64,000 nt of DNA from Patiria pectinifera (Eukaryota > Echinodermata > Asteroidea > Valvatida > Asterinidae). The translations under genes were made by a program, and so were the position numbers. How positions within the stretch are numbered: position 1 is the stretch's first letter; each line of letters begins with the position of its first letter. The stretch spans positions 28,449,430 through 28,513,429 of the forward strand of contig CM057129.1 of assembly GCA_029964075.1 (NCBI GenBank), written 5' to 3'. Of the stretch, positions 43,590 to 55,574 are shown in pieces. The notes under the pieces were generated by a model. That model ran no database searches. It was not told the DNA's origin and saw nothing but the letters and a program-made list of their open reading frames with translations.

Positions 43590-46200
43590 GTTCCTGTGAT
43601 CGAGGTAAAATGTGAAACACTATTTTCTAAATAATTAGTCCAAGGATTGACACTTTGTGTGAATTTACACCTGCGATATATTTTGAAATATGTGGAGGAA
43701 CAACAAACAGAAACAATACAAGCTGACGCATTTTTGAAATTGTAAAAGTCGGACTTTCTTGAGTTTTAAATAGCGAGTATTGGCCTACTCATGACATCCT
43801 TGATGATTAATGGGAAGTGTGTTAAATTGAAAATAGAAGGCGCTGTATCGTGACCGTGCAATAGAAAGCTTCATGATTGTAGGCATGTCCTTTGAATCCC
43901 ATTGTACCTTTGTTTGTCATGTCTGATGTATTGCTACTTCTGCAGTTTATATTGCGAATTTCAGATTCATGAGCAAGCATTCATCAATGTCATCTTAGGC
44001 AGAGCCTTCGTTGTTACAGCTTCTTTAGAAAAACAATTCTGATGTAATTGTGGTTTGCTACGTTTCATAGTACTGGTACCATTTTATGGTGACAACCAGT
44101 AACTCAGCATGGCAGGGCTCTACCATTATTTGCAGATTTATCGATGTAATTGTCGTCGATTTGTTATTGAGATGCCTATACTTGTGTAAAATGTTTGGTC
44201 TCCGGTTGATAACTATGCAGTGAGAAGCGAGGTAGACGATAAAGTCGGAACACGCAAGCCTACTGGCGCATGCTCTAGTTTCCGTTTGTAATCCGTCCCC
44301 GCATACGATATGCCACTAGGCAACCCAGTTTTAGCAACAAGGACAGTGCATTGTGTCTGACGCAACAACACTTTGACAAGAAGGCCTTGGGTCCCGTCCT
44401 CATTTATCGATGGAATATGCTCGACGAGTTAGAAATGCTTAATTTTAGTTATCAGCTGAAGCAGGACAAACACAAAGCGGCAGTTTCTGGGCGAGTTGCA
44501 CACCCCTGCAAAAACAGAGCCTTAAGAGCGTGTTTGCCTTTGTTTGTCATCGCACTGATGTGGACATCATATCAACTAGTCGTGAATCAACCACGCCGTA
44601 CCGCGCTGTATATTGAAGATTCTTCCGTCAGCACGATATCCAGAAATGCAGGCGATTATTCATCTTGCCTCGTTTATCTTTTTTTCCTTTAGAAGCAACC
44701 GTCCTTTTAGTAGACCGCAGTCCACATGCCGCTGGAGCTAGACATTTTTTCTCTTTTTTTTTTGCATGAAACGTGCATGTCGGAAACTTTTGTTTTGTTT
44801 AAAAAGTGGTATGTTTTTACAGATAATTTACGTTGTGCCTGTATGTACGGAGCTTTCGAAGTGATATCAAGATGACTAGATGAGTAGTATACAGGCATTC
44901 CTTCTCAATTTTATCATAATGCAATGGCGATATATTTACATGCACAAAAAAAACATAAGGGGCCCAGGTTTGTATCCTTAGGCCTCCGTCTCAGACTGAG
45001 ATATTATAAGTCACGTATTTGGATGCGATTACCCCATTAAGCGAATACAACACCAGCTCGCATGCAGGAAGTCGGAACTCAACTCCGACTTACTGAGGAT
45101 GTCAGCACATCGTGACAGATAATCCCAGATTGTTTGTAACGACATCAAAAAGTCATAATATTTGCAGTTTCACAGGTCCATGGAAAGCCCACAAGCCGCC
45201 TCTTTCAATCCAAAGCACAAATTATAGATAGTTCATCCATCGGAAAAGAGGATTCAGATGACATGGTGATAAGAAAAAGCTTGTAGAGAGGTTCATTTTT
45301 AATATTTACAAAACCTTCGAATTATTCCAGACTTCAGCACACACCAGTTGTCAATCGAATTTGGTATCTAATGCTAAGGTGGCAAGGAGTCAGGGCCGAT
45401 ATCGAGCGAGGCACAGTTTTTTCAGGCGCCTCGCATATAAAGATAAAATCTCTCCCAAAAGAACAAAAACAATTCAGCCGCCTGCCCAAACTGTCGGCTG
45501 ATCGTCATCAGGCATTAAGATCGCGAACAACATCCTTGGTTACTTCCTTGGATGGAAAATTACAATCTGCAAGGCTTCAATTTCTAATCCCTTTGCGATA
45601 TCAAATCTACGGATTGATTTAAAACCAAAATCCGTGACATTTTCTCTTTGGGACTTTTCCCGAAGGTTTCCAATGCTTCACTGCTCAGTTTGGGACAGAA
45701 TACCGCTGCTCGTTATTTCGCAAAGAAAACGTCGTTCAGTCGAAACAATGCCTTTAGACATTCTTTTACCTGGTACAGAATCCATGGCAGTGCAAGTGAT
45801 ATATAAATATATTTACACGTATATAAACCGTAATAGTTTCTAGATCCCTAACTTGTGTTGATACAAATATATTACGATTGGTAAGATTTGAGGCTTTGAA
45901 TGGAGAAGATACTAATGAGTGAAGGTACAGTTTTAGTCTGCCAATGATATATCGGGGGTCTATTAGGCGTCACACTCAAAACAACAAAACGCAGAGAGCC
46001 ATGCCCTCGGCTGTTATATATACTTGAGGCAAATGCCTACATGGGTTTTAACGGTACATTAAGCCTGACATCGAATTTCGCAAATGCGAGCTTCGTTATC
46101 AAGTCAAAGATTTGTCGTAATTACAAGTATAACAGTCATTTTGCTAGCAAAGCGAATAGGCCTATGGCGTCAGAAAACATTCGGTGCAAAATTTCTTCTT
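43590..46200. other. Gene-poor stretch, no supported feature
   Basis: AT-rich. The longest frame (44351-44692, 113 residues) has one hydrophobic stretch but no signal peptide, domain or splice support. A frame at 45371-45622 is also unassigned. Confidence 0.35.
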
Positions 46201-46234
46201 TTTTTTAATTTGAAGCAAATACATGGCCTGAAGT

Positions 46235-46385
46235 CACAAAATCTAACCTAAGAATCGCCTACGTGACCTACAATTCGTTTAGATTACGTCTTAAAGATTC
46301 GCCTACTTGACCTACAATTCGCCTACCTTATCTAAGATAAGACTACCTGACCTAAGATTTGCCTTCCTGACCAATGATTACTTTG
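46235..46385 (+). repeat. Short minisatellite of ~20-bp 'GATTCGCCTACCTGACCTAA' units
   Basis: About six diverged units can be followed: 'AATCGCCTACGTGACCTAC', 'GATTCGCCTACTTGACCTAC', 'AATTCGCCTACCTTATCTAA', 'GACTACCTGACCTAA', 'GATTTGCCTTCCTGACC'. It is noncoding and locally tandem. Confidence 0.75.
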
Positions 46386-46617
46386 AACACGACAAAGATG
46401 CGGATGCGTTTTAGCAAGTTGCTACTTTTAACTGAGCAAGTTGTAACCGAAGGACTTAGTGCGCACTTGCAACCTGCGTGTGAGCGTACGTGACACCACC
46501 TTGGGAGTGCCTGATGTATGGTGTACCTTTGTGGCAGTCCGACGAGAATCGACCTGATGATCGTTACCATATTTCTCAAGATTAATCTACAATCCTGGCC
46601 AAATCTCGCTGGGGCCC

Positions 46618-46710
46618 CTAAACCCCCCAGTCCCCGCTCAATGTTGTCTCTCATTGCGCGGTGTGTGCTCCATCCGCTGGAGAGAACAACATTGACCGGG
46701 GGAGCGGGGG
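46618..46710. repeat. Short hairpin
   Basis: 'CCCCGCTCAATGTTGTCTCTC' (near 46634) pairs with 'GAGAGAACAACATTGACCGG' and 'GGGGAGCGGGGG' (46680-46710) around a ~25-nt loop. It could be a small MITE or a structured RNA segment; nothing else supports a gene. Confidence 0.5.
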
Positions 46711-46739
46711 AGTTGGTGACCGTTGGAGGCTAAGGTTAT

Positions 46740-49580
46740 TTCCAAGTGTCCCAACCATTTTGGCCGGGGTTGTAGATACGAACCTGTCTAACAGTATCTG
46801 TTGACAATTATTTACCAAAATGTTTGATCTCTTATTCGGCAGTTGTTCTTTTGGAAACTTTACCTATTTGACAAATTCATGGACAAGGCTGACGACGCAA
46901 TGTCCGCTTTCGCTTTATTTACCGTTTCGTGAAGGACGTTGGTGGTCACTTGCGATGTTGAAGTGGGCGGTGGGTACGAGTGAAATGTCAATGTGCAGGT
47001 GTAGGCCTACTTGCCACCGAAACAAACATTCATCCAAGGATAGTCAGATGGTTTGAGAATGTCAAATTGTCAAGGTGTCAAATGCATTGTCAACAAGGTT
47101 GAGGCTAAGGCTATGGCGTGCCAAAGCCATACTCAGACATGGCCTGTGACTGACGTTGTCGGCAAGGTGACACGAACTTCGTTAATTGTTCCTTTTATTT
47201 AAAAGAATATCACTAATATATTTGGTATTTCACTGATTTTTTTAATAAGTTCCCGAGAACTTTTGCTCTAAACCTTGCAGTCTCCGAATACTTCTACCCT
47301 GTGTAGTTATGAAACTCATATCATGTTAGGCCAAATGAGAGAATCACTCTCACACAAAAAAGAGCGGTGACACGACGAATATATCAATTTAAAAAGCTTC
47401 AAGGTGACGTCGTTGGATTGCGCTGTCACTTGCCACTGGAACAGATACCAAATGTTAAAAGAAAAAGATTGATTTCAGGGCAAGTAGAAACAGGCCGTGG
47501 GTAGGATACCGTTCTGTGTCTTTGGTTACAATTCCTTGGGCCAACGATGAATCTCGAGGTGCTACCCCATCACTGAGCCGTGCATCTGATAATAATAAGT
47601 GAATCCATTGCCCCAGAACAGGTTTTGTGTAAATGAGCAAGCTTTACAGTTCCCCCTGGGAGCAAGCCCGTCGAGCTACCCTTGATCCAATCTCGGCTGT
47701 TATCCCCCCTTGAAGCTGTCGAACGAAAGAAATATGATATGCGGTTCATTTCGAAGATCGATACCTGTAAATCGTTGCTCACGCACGATTGCGGACGTTG
47801 TAATCCAGGCTTGGTGAACACTGTCCAGTATCCCAACAGGATTAGGTGGCAACGCCCTTAAACAAGAATATAACCAATCAGAACACAGCTACCGATATTT
47901 GAGCAACCCAAGACCCCAACAACATATTTGAATATTGAGCAGATTTCAATGTGAATTCTCAAAGGGATGAATAATTCACTTTGTCTGGAAAAACATGCGT
48001 CAAATAACTTTCCCCATTGTCCATTTCTTGGCGCATTTTTGTACAATCCTCTCTCACTTTCGTCAGTATTGATATCCAGTTAAAAATAGGAAGGGCCTCA
48101 AGGGAGGAGCAAAATTGAGTCGTCCAGATCATGTGCCTGAGACTTTATATGTCTGAACCAATTTAACTTTCAATGTAGACGAAATACTGCCTTTTTTAAT
48201 TACACTAATGTTCTCGTTGAAATCAGTTTTACTGCCAGCGTGCGACGCAAAACCATTCCGCAAAGTTGTATTTAGTCCCGTTTAGAGTTTACATCAGCCA
48301 GTTATGGACGGATCCAAACCCCTTACAATTAAAGCTTCGTTTGAATATTGTAAAGAACGAATTCGTTAGGTAAAATCTGAAACATTCTGTTTATTAGATC
48401 CCCTAATGTGGTAGCAATGATGACTTAAATAGTCTGATTTGATGATATTCTTGAACATTATTGTTAGGCCTACTACCACTGAGGTAAATAAAAATTGTAG
48501 GCTTACACCTCCCTAGTCATGAAAAGGCTGAAAAAAAGGCGGACCTGAGTGTATTGACGGCCCATGTTGCGTTATTATTAAATATATGCGGCTTTCCAGA
48601 TTTCCAGTCGTCAATAACGGGTGGCACTTCTGCTCATTATTCCATAATACACAGTGGCCACCTGTCATAAGAAACACACGACTAAAAGAAGCACATCAAT
48701 GACAAATCATGCAGATCGTCCAAAAGGGCTAAATACTCCTTTCCGTAATTAAACAGTGTTGTCTTTCTCACATTGTCTGAAAGTGCACTCCGGGGAAGAA
48801 GCACGAGTGGAATATTAAACAGTGCGTGTCGATCAAAGCTTGCGGTAATAAAGGCGTTAATAGAATTACACTCACCGCTAAAAGCCTGCCCTCTCCTACC
48901 CAGTCCCTAAAGTACAGCAGGTACCAATCAATCAGCTAAATGTGCAATCATGAACGTAATTGTTAGGGTCGCAGGCTTCGTAAAAGTAGTTAGCGCTAAA
49001 ACTGTTAAGTGTTTTGGGGTTTGTGTGTTCTCATGAATGTGTTTTCCTGACTACATTTATGCTTTTGGTGCAAGTAAAGCGTTATTTTCTCGGATTTATT
49101 ATAGCTTCACCCGAATCTGAACAACATGGCGCCTCCATCAAAACAGCTACTCCGTAAGGACATCTGTTCTTCCATTAACATGTACTACCAAAACCGACAT
49201 TTTCAACACAATTGGAATACAAACTCTCACAAAACCACGCAGACATCTGATGATTCTGCGCTTAAGTAAACAGTCCCCGATTGGGTTGTGTATCCATCCA
49301 AGTAATTGCTTGCTGTCTACCAGAGCTAGCAGAGTTGCTTAATTCGCGAGAAAGCCTGCATGCATGGAGTTTTACTGATGTTATAATTTTTGCTCCGATA
49401 TTGAGAGGTATAATAGTTATAGGTGTGAAATATGTAAGGACTGACGCTTCGGTTTGTCGCAGCTTCGTTGGATCTAAACTGTTGTTAAAACTATAATCTC
49501 GAAGCTTAAGGCTAACGTTAAGGTCTGTCCTTGTACTTAGTTTGTTCTTCATTTATTCTGTGGTTGACCTATTTTATTCG
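46740..49580. other. Gene-poor stretch, no supported feature
   Basis: Mixed AT-rich sequence. Short open frames (46820-47056, 47570-47836, 49262-49552) show no domain. A possible tiny coding start at 49126 (MAPPSKQLL, then a GTAAGG donor) has no partner. Confidence 0.35.
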
Positions 49581-49585
49581 ATGCA

Positions 49586-50112
49586 ATGGACTGTGTGCCT
49601 GTCACGTGTTGCACTCTGCCAAATTGCCAAATTTCCCCCAAGGTTTGCAGCATTGCTAATGTTGCTATAGCGTCGCGTGACTTTAAAATAAACGCCACTT
49701 GCTCAAATGTTACGAATACCAAAACAGTTAGACCAATAAAGCAATCGTCTGTGCGTGAATTTGGTCAATGGATTACACAGTATGAACGGTCTGAGGTTAG
49801 ATTTACTCTACATCTGGTACTCAGCATAAATGTGACATATTTTAGAGTATTTTGAATGACGCAATTAGTAGGTACCTTCCATCTAAATCTATCAAATTAC
49901 ATGTCAATGACAAACCCTGGATGACAACTGAAATTAAGTCTTTGATTAAGCGTAGACAAGTGCTTTTCTCACAGGTCAATATTAGATGGAAATCAACAAG
50001 AAACAAGATCATTTGTCTTATTGCCTCTGCTAAGAAAGATTATTATCATAATAGGGACTTTGGGCGTAATCCCTGGCTACATGGCATAATTATACAGGTT
50101 TATGGCTTCTAA
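49586..50112 (+). pseudogene. Decayed non-LTR retrotransposon fragment (region between endonuclease and reverse transcriptase)
   Basis: Two overlapping frames read TVRPIKQSSVREFGQWIT, then LPSKSIKLHVNDKPWMTTE, IKSLIKRRQVLF and RNKIICLIASAKKDYYHNR. 'RPxxQSxxxxFGxWI' and 'DKPWxTxE(I/L)KxLIxxRQ...KxxYY' are the conserved linker of CR1/Jockey-like LINE proteins just before the reverse transcriptase. At least one frameshift is present, and neither the endonuclease nor the polymerase is preserved. Confidence 0.8.
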
Positions 50113-50690
50113 CTAGCACTCCTTGTACAAAGGACAACAGAAAGGGCTGGATAGCTCAGATGAGGTCGCAGGTTTCAACCCCGCTTCAATAAATCTCTTT
50201 TTTCAACTTTTAGAATATATATAGTAATAATTAACCTAGACAGTTTCCCTTTGGAGTTTATTTTAAAAGCAAACAATTAATTAGGTTTTGTAGTGAAAAA
50301 AAAAGGTAAAAACGTTCCCCAAAAAGACAAATTTCCATTATGGAATGCGATGTATTTGTTATAATTTTATTACTGACACAGTGTAAAGAATGTCCTCATC
50401 ATATTCAAGCCTCGATTGCATTACTGCTTTTTCTTTCTTCTCTGTTGATACTAAAGGTCGGGCTGAGCGTTATTGCTTCTTTTTTTTGAGCTGGCATAAG
50501 CAAGGCTAAACTCACTGCACGTAAACACATACCTTTGAGCCGAGGAGCAGGAAATTAAAAATCACGACGGTAAATGAAGACTGCCCTGATCCTTGGGCAA
50601 CTCCCCGGTGCAATTTGGCTCAGGCTTGAGTAAAAACAATTAACGTGCGGCGCTGCAGCTGCCTTAATCACACGGTTGATTAACGGTAAA
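50113..50690. other. Gene-free stretch with a possible short tRNA-like remnant
   Basis: 'GGGCTGGATAGCTCAGATGAGG' followed by 'TCGCAGGTTTCAACCCC' (50141-50182) has box A- and box B-like strings but lacks a proper tRNA length and stem. It is probably a SINE scrap. Nothing else was recognised. Confidence 0.4.
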
Positions 50691-50975
50691 TCCTGAAGAA
50701 TTATACGGCTGAATTAAGAGGAATTGCCTTTGTTTTGTCACAAAAATGCACAGGACTTTCACGCTCTATGACGCTTTTTCTATGTGTCATAACCCATCCC
50801 GGAAAACAATTAAAATAAAACAATAATAATAAATAACAAAACCAACCCCAATATTGAATCAAAACGATAATTATATGGTTGTATTAAGAGGGACTGCCTT
50901 TGTTTTAACAAATCCACAAGAATTTATCACAACCCCAACAATTTCAGTTTATGACGCTGATAACACTCCAGTAAA
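50690..50975 (+). repeat. Diverged tandem duplication of about 180-190 bp
   Basis: 'GAATTATACGGCTGAATTAAG' with 'AGGAATTGCCTTTGTTTTG' (50697-50740) recurs as 'ATAATTATATGGTTGTATTAA' with 'GAGGGACTGCCTTTGTTTTA' (50868-50912). Each is followed by 'CACAGGACTTTC...TATGACGCT' or 'CACAAGAATTTATC...TATGACGCT'. Noncoding. Confidence 0.55.
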
Positions 50976-50979
50976 CTAT

Positions 50980-52370
50980 AAGGGTTTTTTCTCCATTCAA
51001 TACTCCAGCCCAGTAAAATACGCGAAATAGCGAACTATGGAAACATAAACTAAAAAGACTAAAATTTCCAATTTAGAGAATGCTAATCACAGCATTTTCC
51101 CGTGCCATAAAAAAACTGCATATTTTGTTTTCCTAACTGCGATTTTTCATCCTTTTATTTTACGAATCGCAACCGTGATGAAGTACGCATGATCAAAAAC
51201 TCACGAAATTTTTGGGATAAATTGTTTTTAATCGTGTTAATATTTGTAGTATCTCCGCTGCTTGTTCCTCTCCTTATACCCTTTGTTTGTAAAGGTTTTA
51301 CTCAGATTTGTATCTGCAGCGGGAAAAAAATGACAAGACGGAAACTTGATATTATGAGCGGACACGCTGGAAAAAATAACAGCTCCCTATATAATGTAAG
51401 CGTCTCGAGCAAAATTTATTGTACTTCTCTACTGCCTTCTTTGTTTATCTTAGACGTCTTCCCAAATCATCTACTCAAGTTACATTCAGTTACAAGTCTG
51501 GCAGGAGTGCTTCTCGGACGCATGTTTTTTTTTCCTTTGTGAATTTTTTCAATAATATTGATACTCATAATAATCGTGTAATTGAGTGTAGCTTTTGACA
51601 GTTACGCCATACACTCAAGATGAGAAAATCGCTCTCTTTTTTTTACCAAGGACTGGCATCCTCTGCATCAAACATAATATGATTTGATGAGAGGCGAATA
51701 TTGCAGAGAAAATTGCTTTTGCAAGAAACAGCTGATATTCATTTTTGGAAACATTCCCCCTCCCCCTGGACCAACGGGAAAAGGTCGCAGCCGCAGTTTG
51801 AAGAAGTTAATTTATACAACCGGGGATGTTTTTGACAAATGCCTCGTCGAAAGTAAACACGCCTCACACAATCTGAAGCACATTAGGATTTCTGATTTCA
51901 CGCATTGTGGATGAGCAATATGAAAGTGTTGAGTTGACAGCTCCGACCAAAAGTGATTAAACTTTTCTTGGAGCTGGGTCTGTCGACAGCAATATAATGA
52001 TAGGAATTTGTTTTGAGAACTACAAACAAGAGGCAAGCTCGTGTTTGTCGGTTTGCCGTTCACAGCCCCCGTAATCTGTGGGCGCCTTTAAGAGCACTCC
52101 AAGGTGAATATTGGGCCAACACAATATGCACGTGTGACTGCAAATACACTGGAACAAAACAACAATAAACCCTGAGAACAAATATAGTAATGCCAGCTGC
52201 TCAGACATGAATTTTTAAAGCATTAGTAGTATTTAAAGGAGGCCTACTACTAAATGAGGCTTATGGTCTAGTTTTCCACAGACGTTTACTGTGGAAATTC
52301 CATCTCAATCATTATGTGTTCAGCATCACTGTTCAAGCAGCTTCCTAAATGTTAATGTATAAGTACAGGG
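50980..52370. other. Gene-poor stretch, no supported feature
   Basis: AT-rich. One frame (51189-51542) has a hydrophobic N-terminal third but no other support. No recognised repeat. Confidence 0.35.
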
Positions 52371-52375
52371 TGAGT

Positions 52376-53270
52376 CCAAAAAAGCGGAACCCAAACCCCC
52401 AAAATATATTCATATTTTAAAAGATATATATTATATGTGGCTCCAAAAATAATAATGACGGGAAATCCAATTCTTAGAAACTACTTTTAGCTGAACAAAA
52501 ATTACTGAAATTGATCAATCCGTTCAAGTACTATGACCGTTAAAAGCAATAACCTTAAAACCTGTTTCGTCAAAAAAAAAGCAACCTACTGTGTGTTCTG
52601 ACTGGTTGGAACAACAAATAAAATGACACAGAATACTTGTTTCAACAACTGTCAACAACCGTGTAGTACACAATTTCTTTATTAATTCTTAGGCAAAAAA
52701 ATGTGATTTATAAGGCCGAATAAAATAAAAAAATTCTTGTCCGGGTTTTTTGAGAAAAAAAAGGAGGAAGAGGTGTTTTTATTTTTTATTTTTTATTTTT
52801 TCAAGATGGCCGCCATTTTGAAATCTCTTGCAACCGTTGGTGTTTCCACTGTTCAAAGACACTTTCAAAATGAAAGACAAGTTGGACAAGACAACTGAAC
52901 ATATTTACAGTGTCATTTAGAGTTGTACTGGTATTGGTATTTATTTTCCGATGAATTTGTGGACTTTTTTGGTGTTTTTTACTGCATTTTTCAAAAATAA
53001 AAAAATAATACGAAAATCCAGGCGGCCTCCAAAAAGAAAGCGGGCGGGGAACATGTTGGGTTTTTTTACTTCGCCTAAAATCCACTTTCTTTTCAAAAGA
53101 CGGGCCTTCAAAAGCACTTTGTTAAATATTTTTATCTTTTAAACTGAGGTTTTATCGCTGGTGATGTTTGAAGGCAATTGTGACGATCGACGTTTCTTGA
53201 AATCACAATTGTGTACGTAAGAGGTTTTAGGGTCATTGTGTTTTAATGGTGATATACTTTGAACGGATTG
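52376..53270. mobile_element. Tc1/mariner-like MITE with long inverted repeats, copy 3, interrupted and 3'-truncated
   Basis: It starts TA|CAGGGTGAGTCCAAAAAAGC like copy 1. The right half ends near 'TATACTTTGAACGGATTG' (53270), before the usual terminus. In the middle (about 52740-53090) there is extra sequence with 'CAAGATGGCCGCCATTTTG' and 'GGCGGCCTCCAAAAAG', also seen at 60.99-61.23 kb. So another element apparently inserted into this copy. Confidence 0.65.
52740..53095. mobile_element. Inserted 'GATGGCCGCC' repeat, copy 1
   Basis: It begins around 'TTTTTTGAGAAAAAAAAGGAGG', contains 'TTTTCAAGATGGCCGCC' and ends around 'GGCGGCCTCCAAAAAGAAAG'. The order of these strings is shared with 60990-61240. 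'GCCGCCATTTTG' matches the complement of the known YY1 consensus (CAAnATGGCGGC). The ends are inverted to each other (GGCCGCC / GGCGGCC). The superfamily is unclear. Confidence 0.45.
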
Positions 53271-53274
53271 TATT

Positions 53275-55490
53275 TAAATTGTAGCTGTAAAAGGTCATAT
53301 ACTTGCAATAAAACGAATATGAAAGAACAATGCCTACTGGCGTTAGTACAAAGCTCTATTCAAAATACTTGTGCGGACCGTGCTTCAATATAAAGAAGAC
53401 GGCGCTAAACACCTCGGGGTGGTCACCGTTACTAATTGCGAAATTGGATACACTGAAAGCTCTTTCCTGCCTTGAAAGAGTTGACTTTTCACAGCATTTT
53501 GTGACGTACTTGGTTCAGGGCACTTTCGAGTGATAAAACTGTTCGGCACGTTGATTCTTGCCAATTCATGTGTTGGTTGGTTATTTGATCTCAATAATCA
53601 ACCATAAGCCTCCAATATTGTTGGTATCTTAGCAGAGGGTTAGTGGAGCGAGGAAAGAAAAATTCCAAATTGTTACCAGATGAAAACAAACTGTGTTGAA
53701 GGCAAGCTCAGTAGGAAAATTAAAAGAAGAGGGTGTAAAAAAAAAATTGTCGCACCTGACACAGCTCAGAAAAGTACATAGGCCAATAGTGCATATAGAT
53801 ATAACACAATCATGACAGGGGTAAGATCTATCGGTGTCGGCGGACTCTAGAATTAATTGAAGGACATGCCAGTATCTTCCTACAGTATCTCCGATCAGAA
53901 TTTAATATCGCGTTCTATGAATGGTATAGCACTACCTTTGACCAAAGAAATCTTTCGCTGTTAAAATTAACAGTTACATGTGCAGAGATGCAAACAGCGC
54001 AGATATATAGAAATCAATCACGTTAGTTGGAGCTACGCAATATTTAAGGGGAGATGTAGGTGTCAATGTTGTAGTTTGAATATCAGTGAAACTATTATGT
54101 TAAACTGAGTTACGACGTAAAAGGGCTTTCCGTATCTTTTCCATGCCCCCTTAAAATAATCATTAAAACGAAGATCGAAGGATTTTTCACCGAATACTGC
54201 ATCCGGGCAACAATGTTTGGATACGCAAGTTCATAGCTTAACCACGAGACTACGTTGAGCTTCCGTTGTTTTGTACATTTTTTTTTCAGCTTGTCGGGCG
54301 ATTACTTTGTGGAGGGAATTTCCATATTGGCTGTACATCTTCGTTCTATCAAACGTCCTGATATCTTGATTGTCCTTCTTCGGCCTTCTGAAGTTTGGCC
54401 GAAGGTGGAGGGCCAACTTACTCGCGATCTTGTTGATGGACAAGAGATTGGACTTTCAATTAGACACTATCGAAGGCTGGTCCTGTCGCACAACATAAAA
54501 AAGTAAAAAGGAAAATCCTAATAAATCGACTGGATACCGCATCTATAACCCTCCTGCATGATTGAATATGCGCGGCTTCAGATCCCACTGAGAGATATGT
54601 ACATTTACAAAATCCTTGCGAGAATTGATTTGACAATTCGTGCAACTAGAGTCTTGTATAGAGATTCCTTTTGCGTCTGTAGGCGCAGCTCATGCATACT
54701 TTATTCGTTTCGGCTGGTATTAGCGTTGTTGTTAACCCGACCAGAGGCACTTTATGCAAGAAAATAAAATTGAAAGGAATTAAAGGCTCACACGGCCGAA
54801 AGGTTTGTGACATCATAAGTTATTACCCTTTTAGAAGATGAACCCAGTAGGGATGAAAGACAGGAAATCCCAGTGACGCACTAAGTTAATGGAGTAAAAC
54901 TCCTGTCATTTTGTTCAGAATGTGGACATTTACCAGACTTGATATTTGTCGTAGATTACAATTTAAAAGATAAAATTGTTAAAACAGATGAACAATGAAC
55001 TGAAACTCAGTAGGTCGGGGATGATTTTTTGAATTTGAGATCGTCAATATTATCTGTACAGGGGTATATTCCTGTTGACCGATTGCCTATTAGCGTCCTA
55101 TGTTCTTTGAAGTGGGGTTTTGGATAACACCCATAATTCGGAATTGATCAAGAAAATGGAGAATTTTTTTTCAAATTTTGTTCTTGGATGCCAAGTTTTA
55201 TACATGGGACTGATACAGACAACACGTCCCTGGTAGGCCTATACGCCTGTCCAGATCGATAAGTAGATTTTGTCAAGTGTGAATCGACTGGACGTCAAGC
55301 CCACGCCTGCAGGATCTTCAGGAGAAGTTGAGAAAAAAAATCCAATGCTTCCGCCTCTAATATTACTGCCTCGAGTAACCATTAAGTCATCCAGTTTACA
55401 GCACTTCCTGCCCCATATTTTCACCCTTTTTAACTGTATTGACAACCTGAAACCTAGATGGCGTTTTTCCTCAGGTGATGAGTTACCCTT
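53275..55490. other. Gene-poor stretch, no supported feature
   Basis: AT-rich. A small hairpin 'CTTCGGCCTTCTGAAG' / 'TTTGGCCGAAGG' lies near 54379-54405. Open frames (53330-53533, 54255-54506, 54558-54767) have no domain. Confidence 0.35.
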
Positions 55491-55501
55491 TTTCTTCTTT
55501 C

Positions 55502-55569
55502 TTTATTAATGTCACTTTTTTATTTCTCTTATGGTTTATTAATGTCACTTTTTTATTTCTCTTATGGTT
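55502..55569 (+). repeat. Exact tandem duplication, two units of ~33-35 bp
   Basis: 'TTTATTAATGTCACTTTTTT' with 'ATTTCTCTTATGG' occurs twice back to back without a mismatch. The identity suggests a recent slippage or duplication event. Confidence 0.85.
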
Positions 55570-55574
55570 AACTT

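Noticed and set aside
49126-49153. Possible tiny first exon MAPPSKQLL with GTAAGG donor
   Set aside because: Nine codons are too few to support without transcript evidence or a downstream partner.
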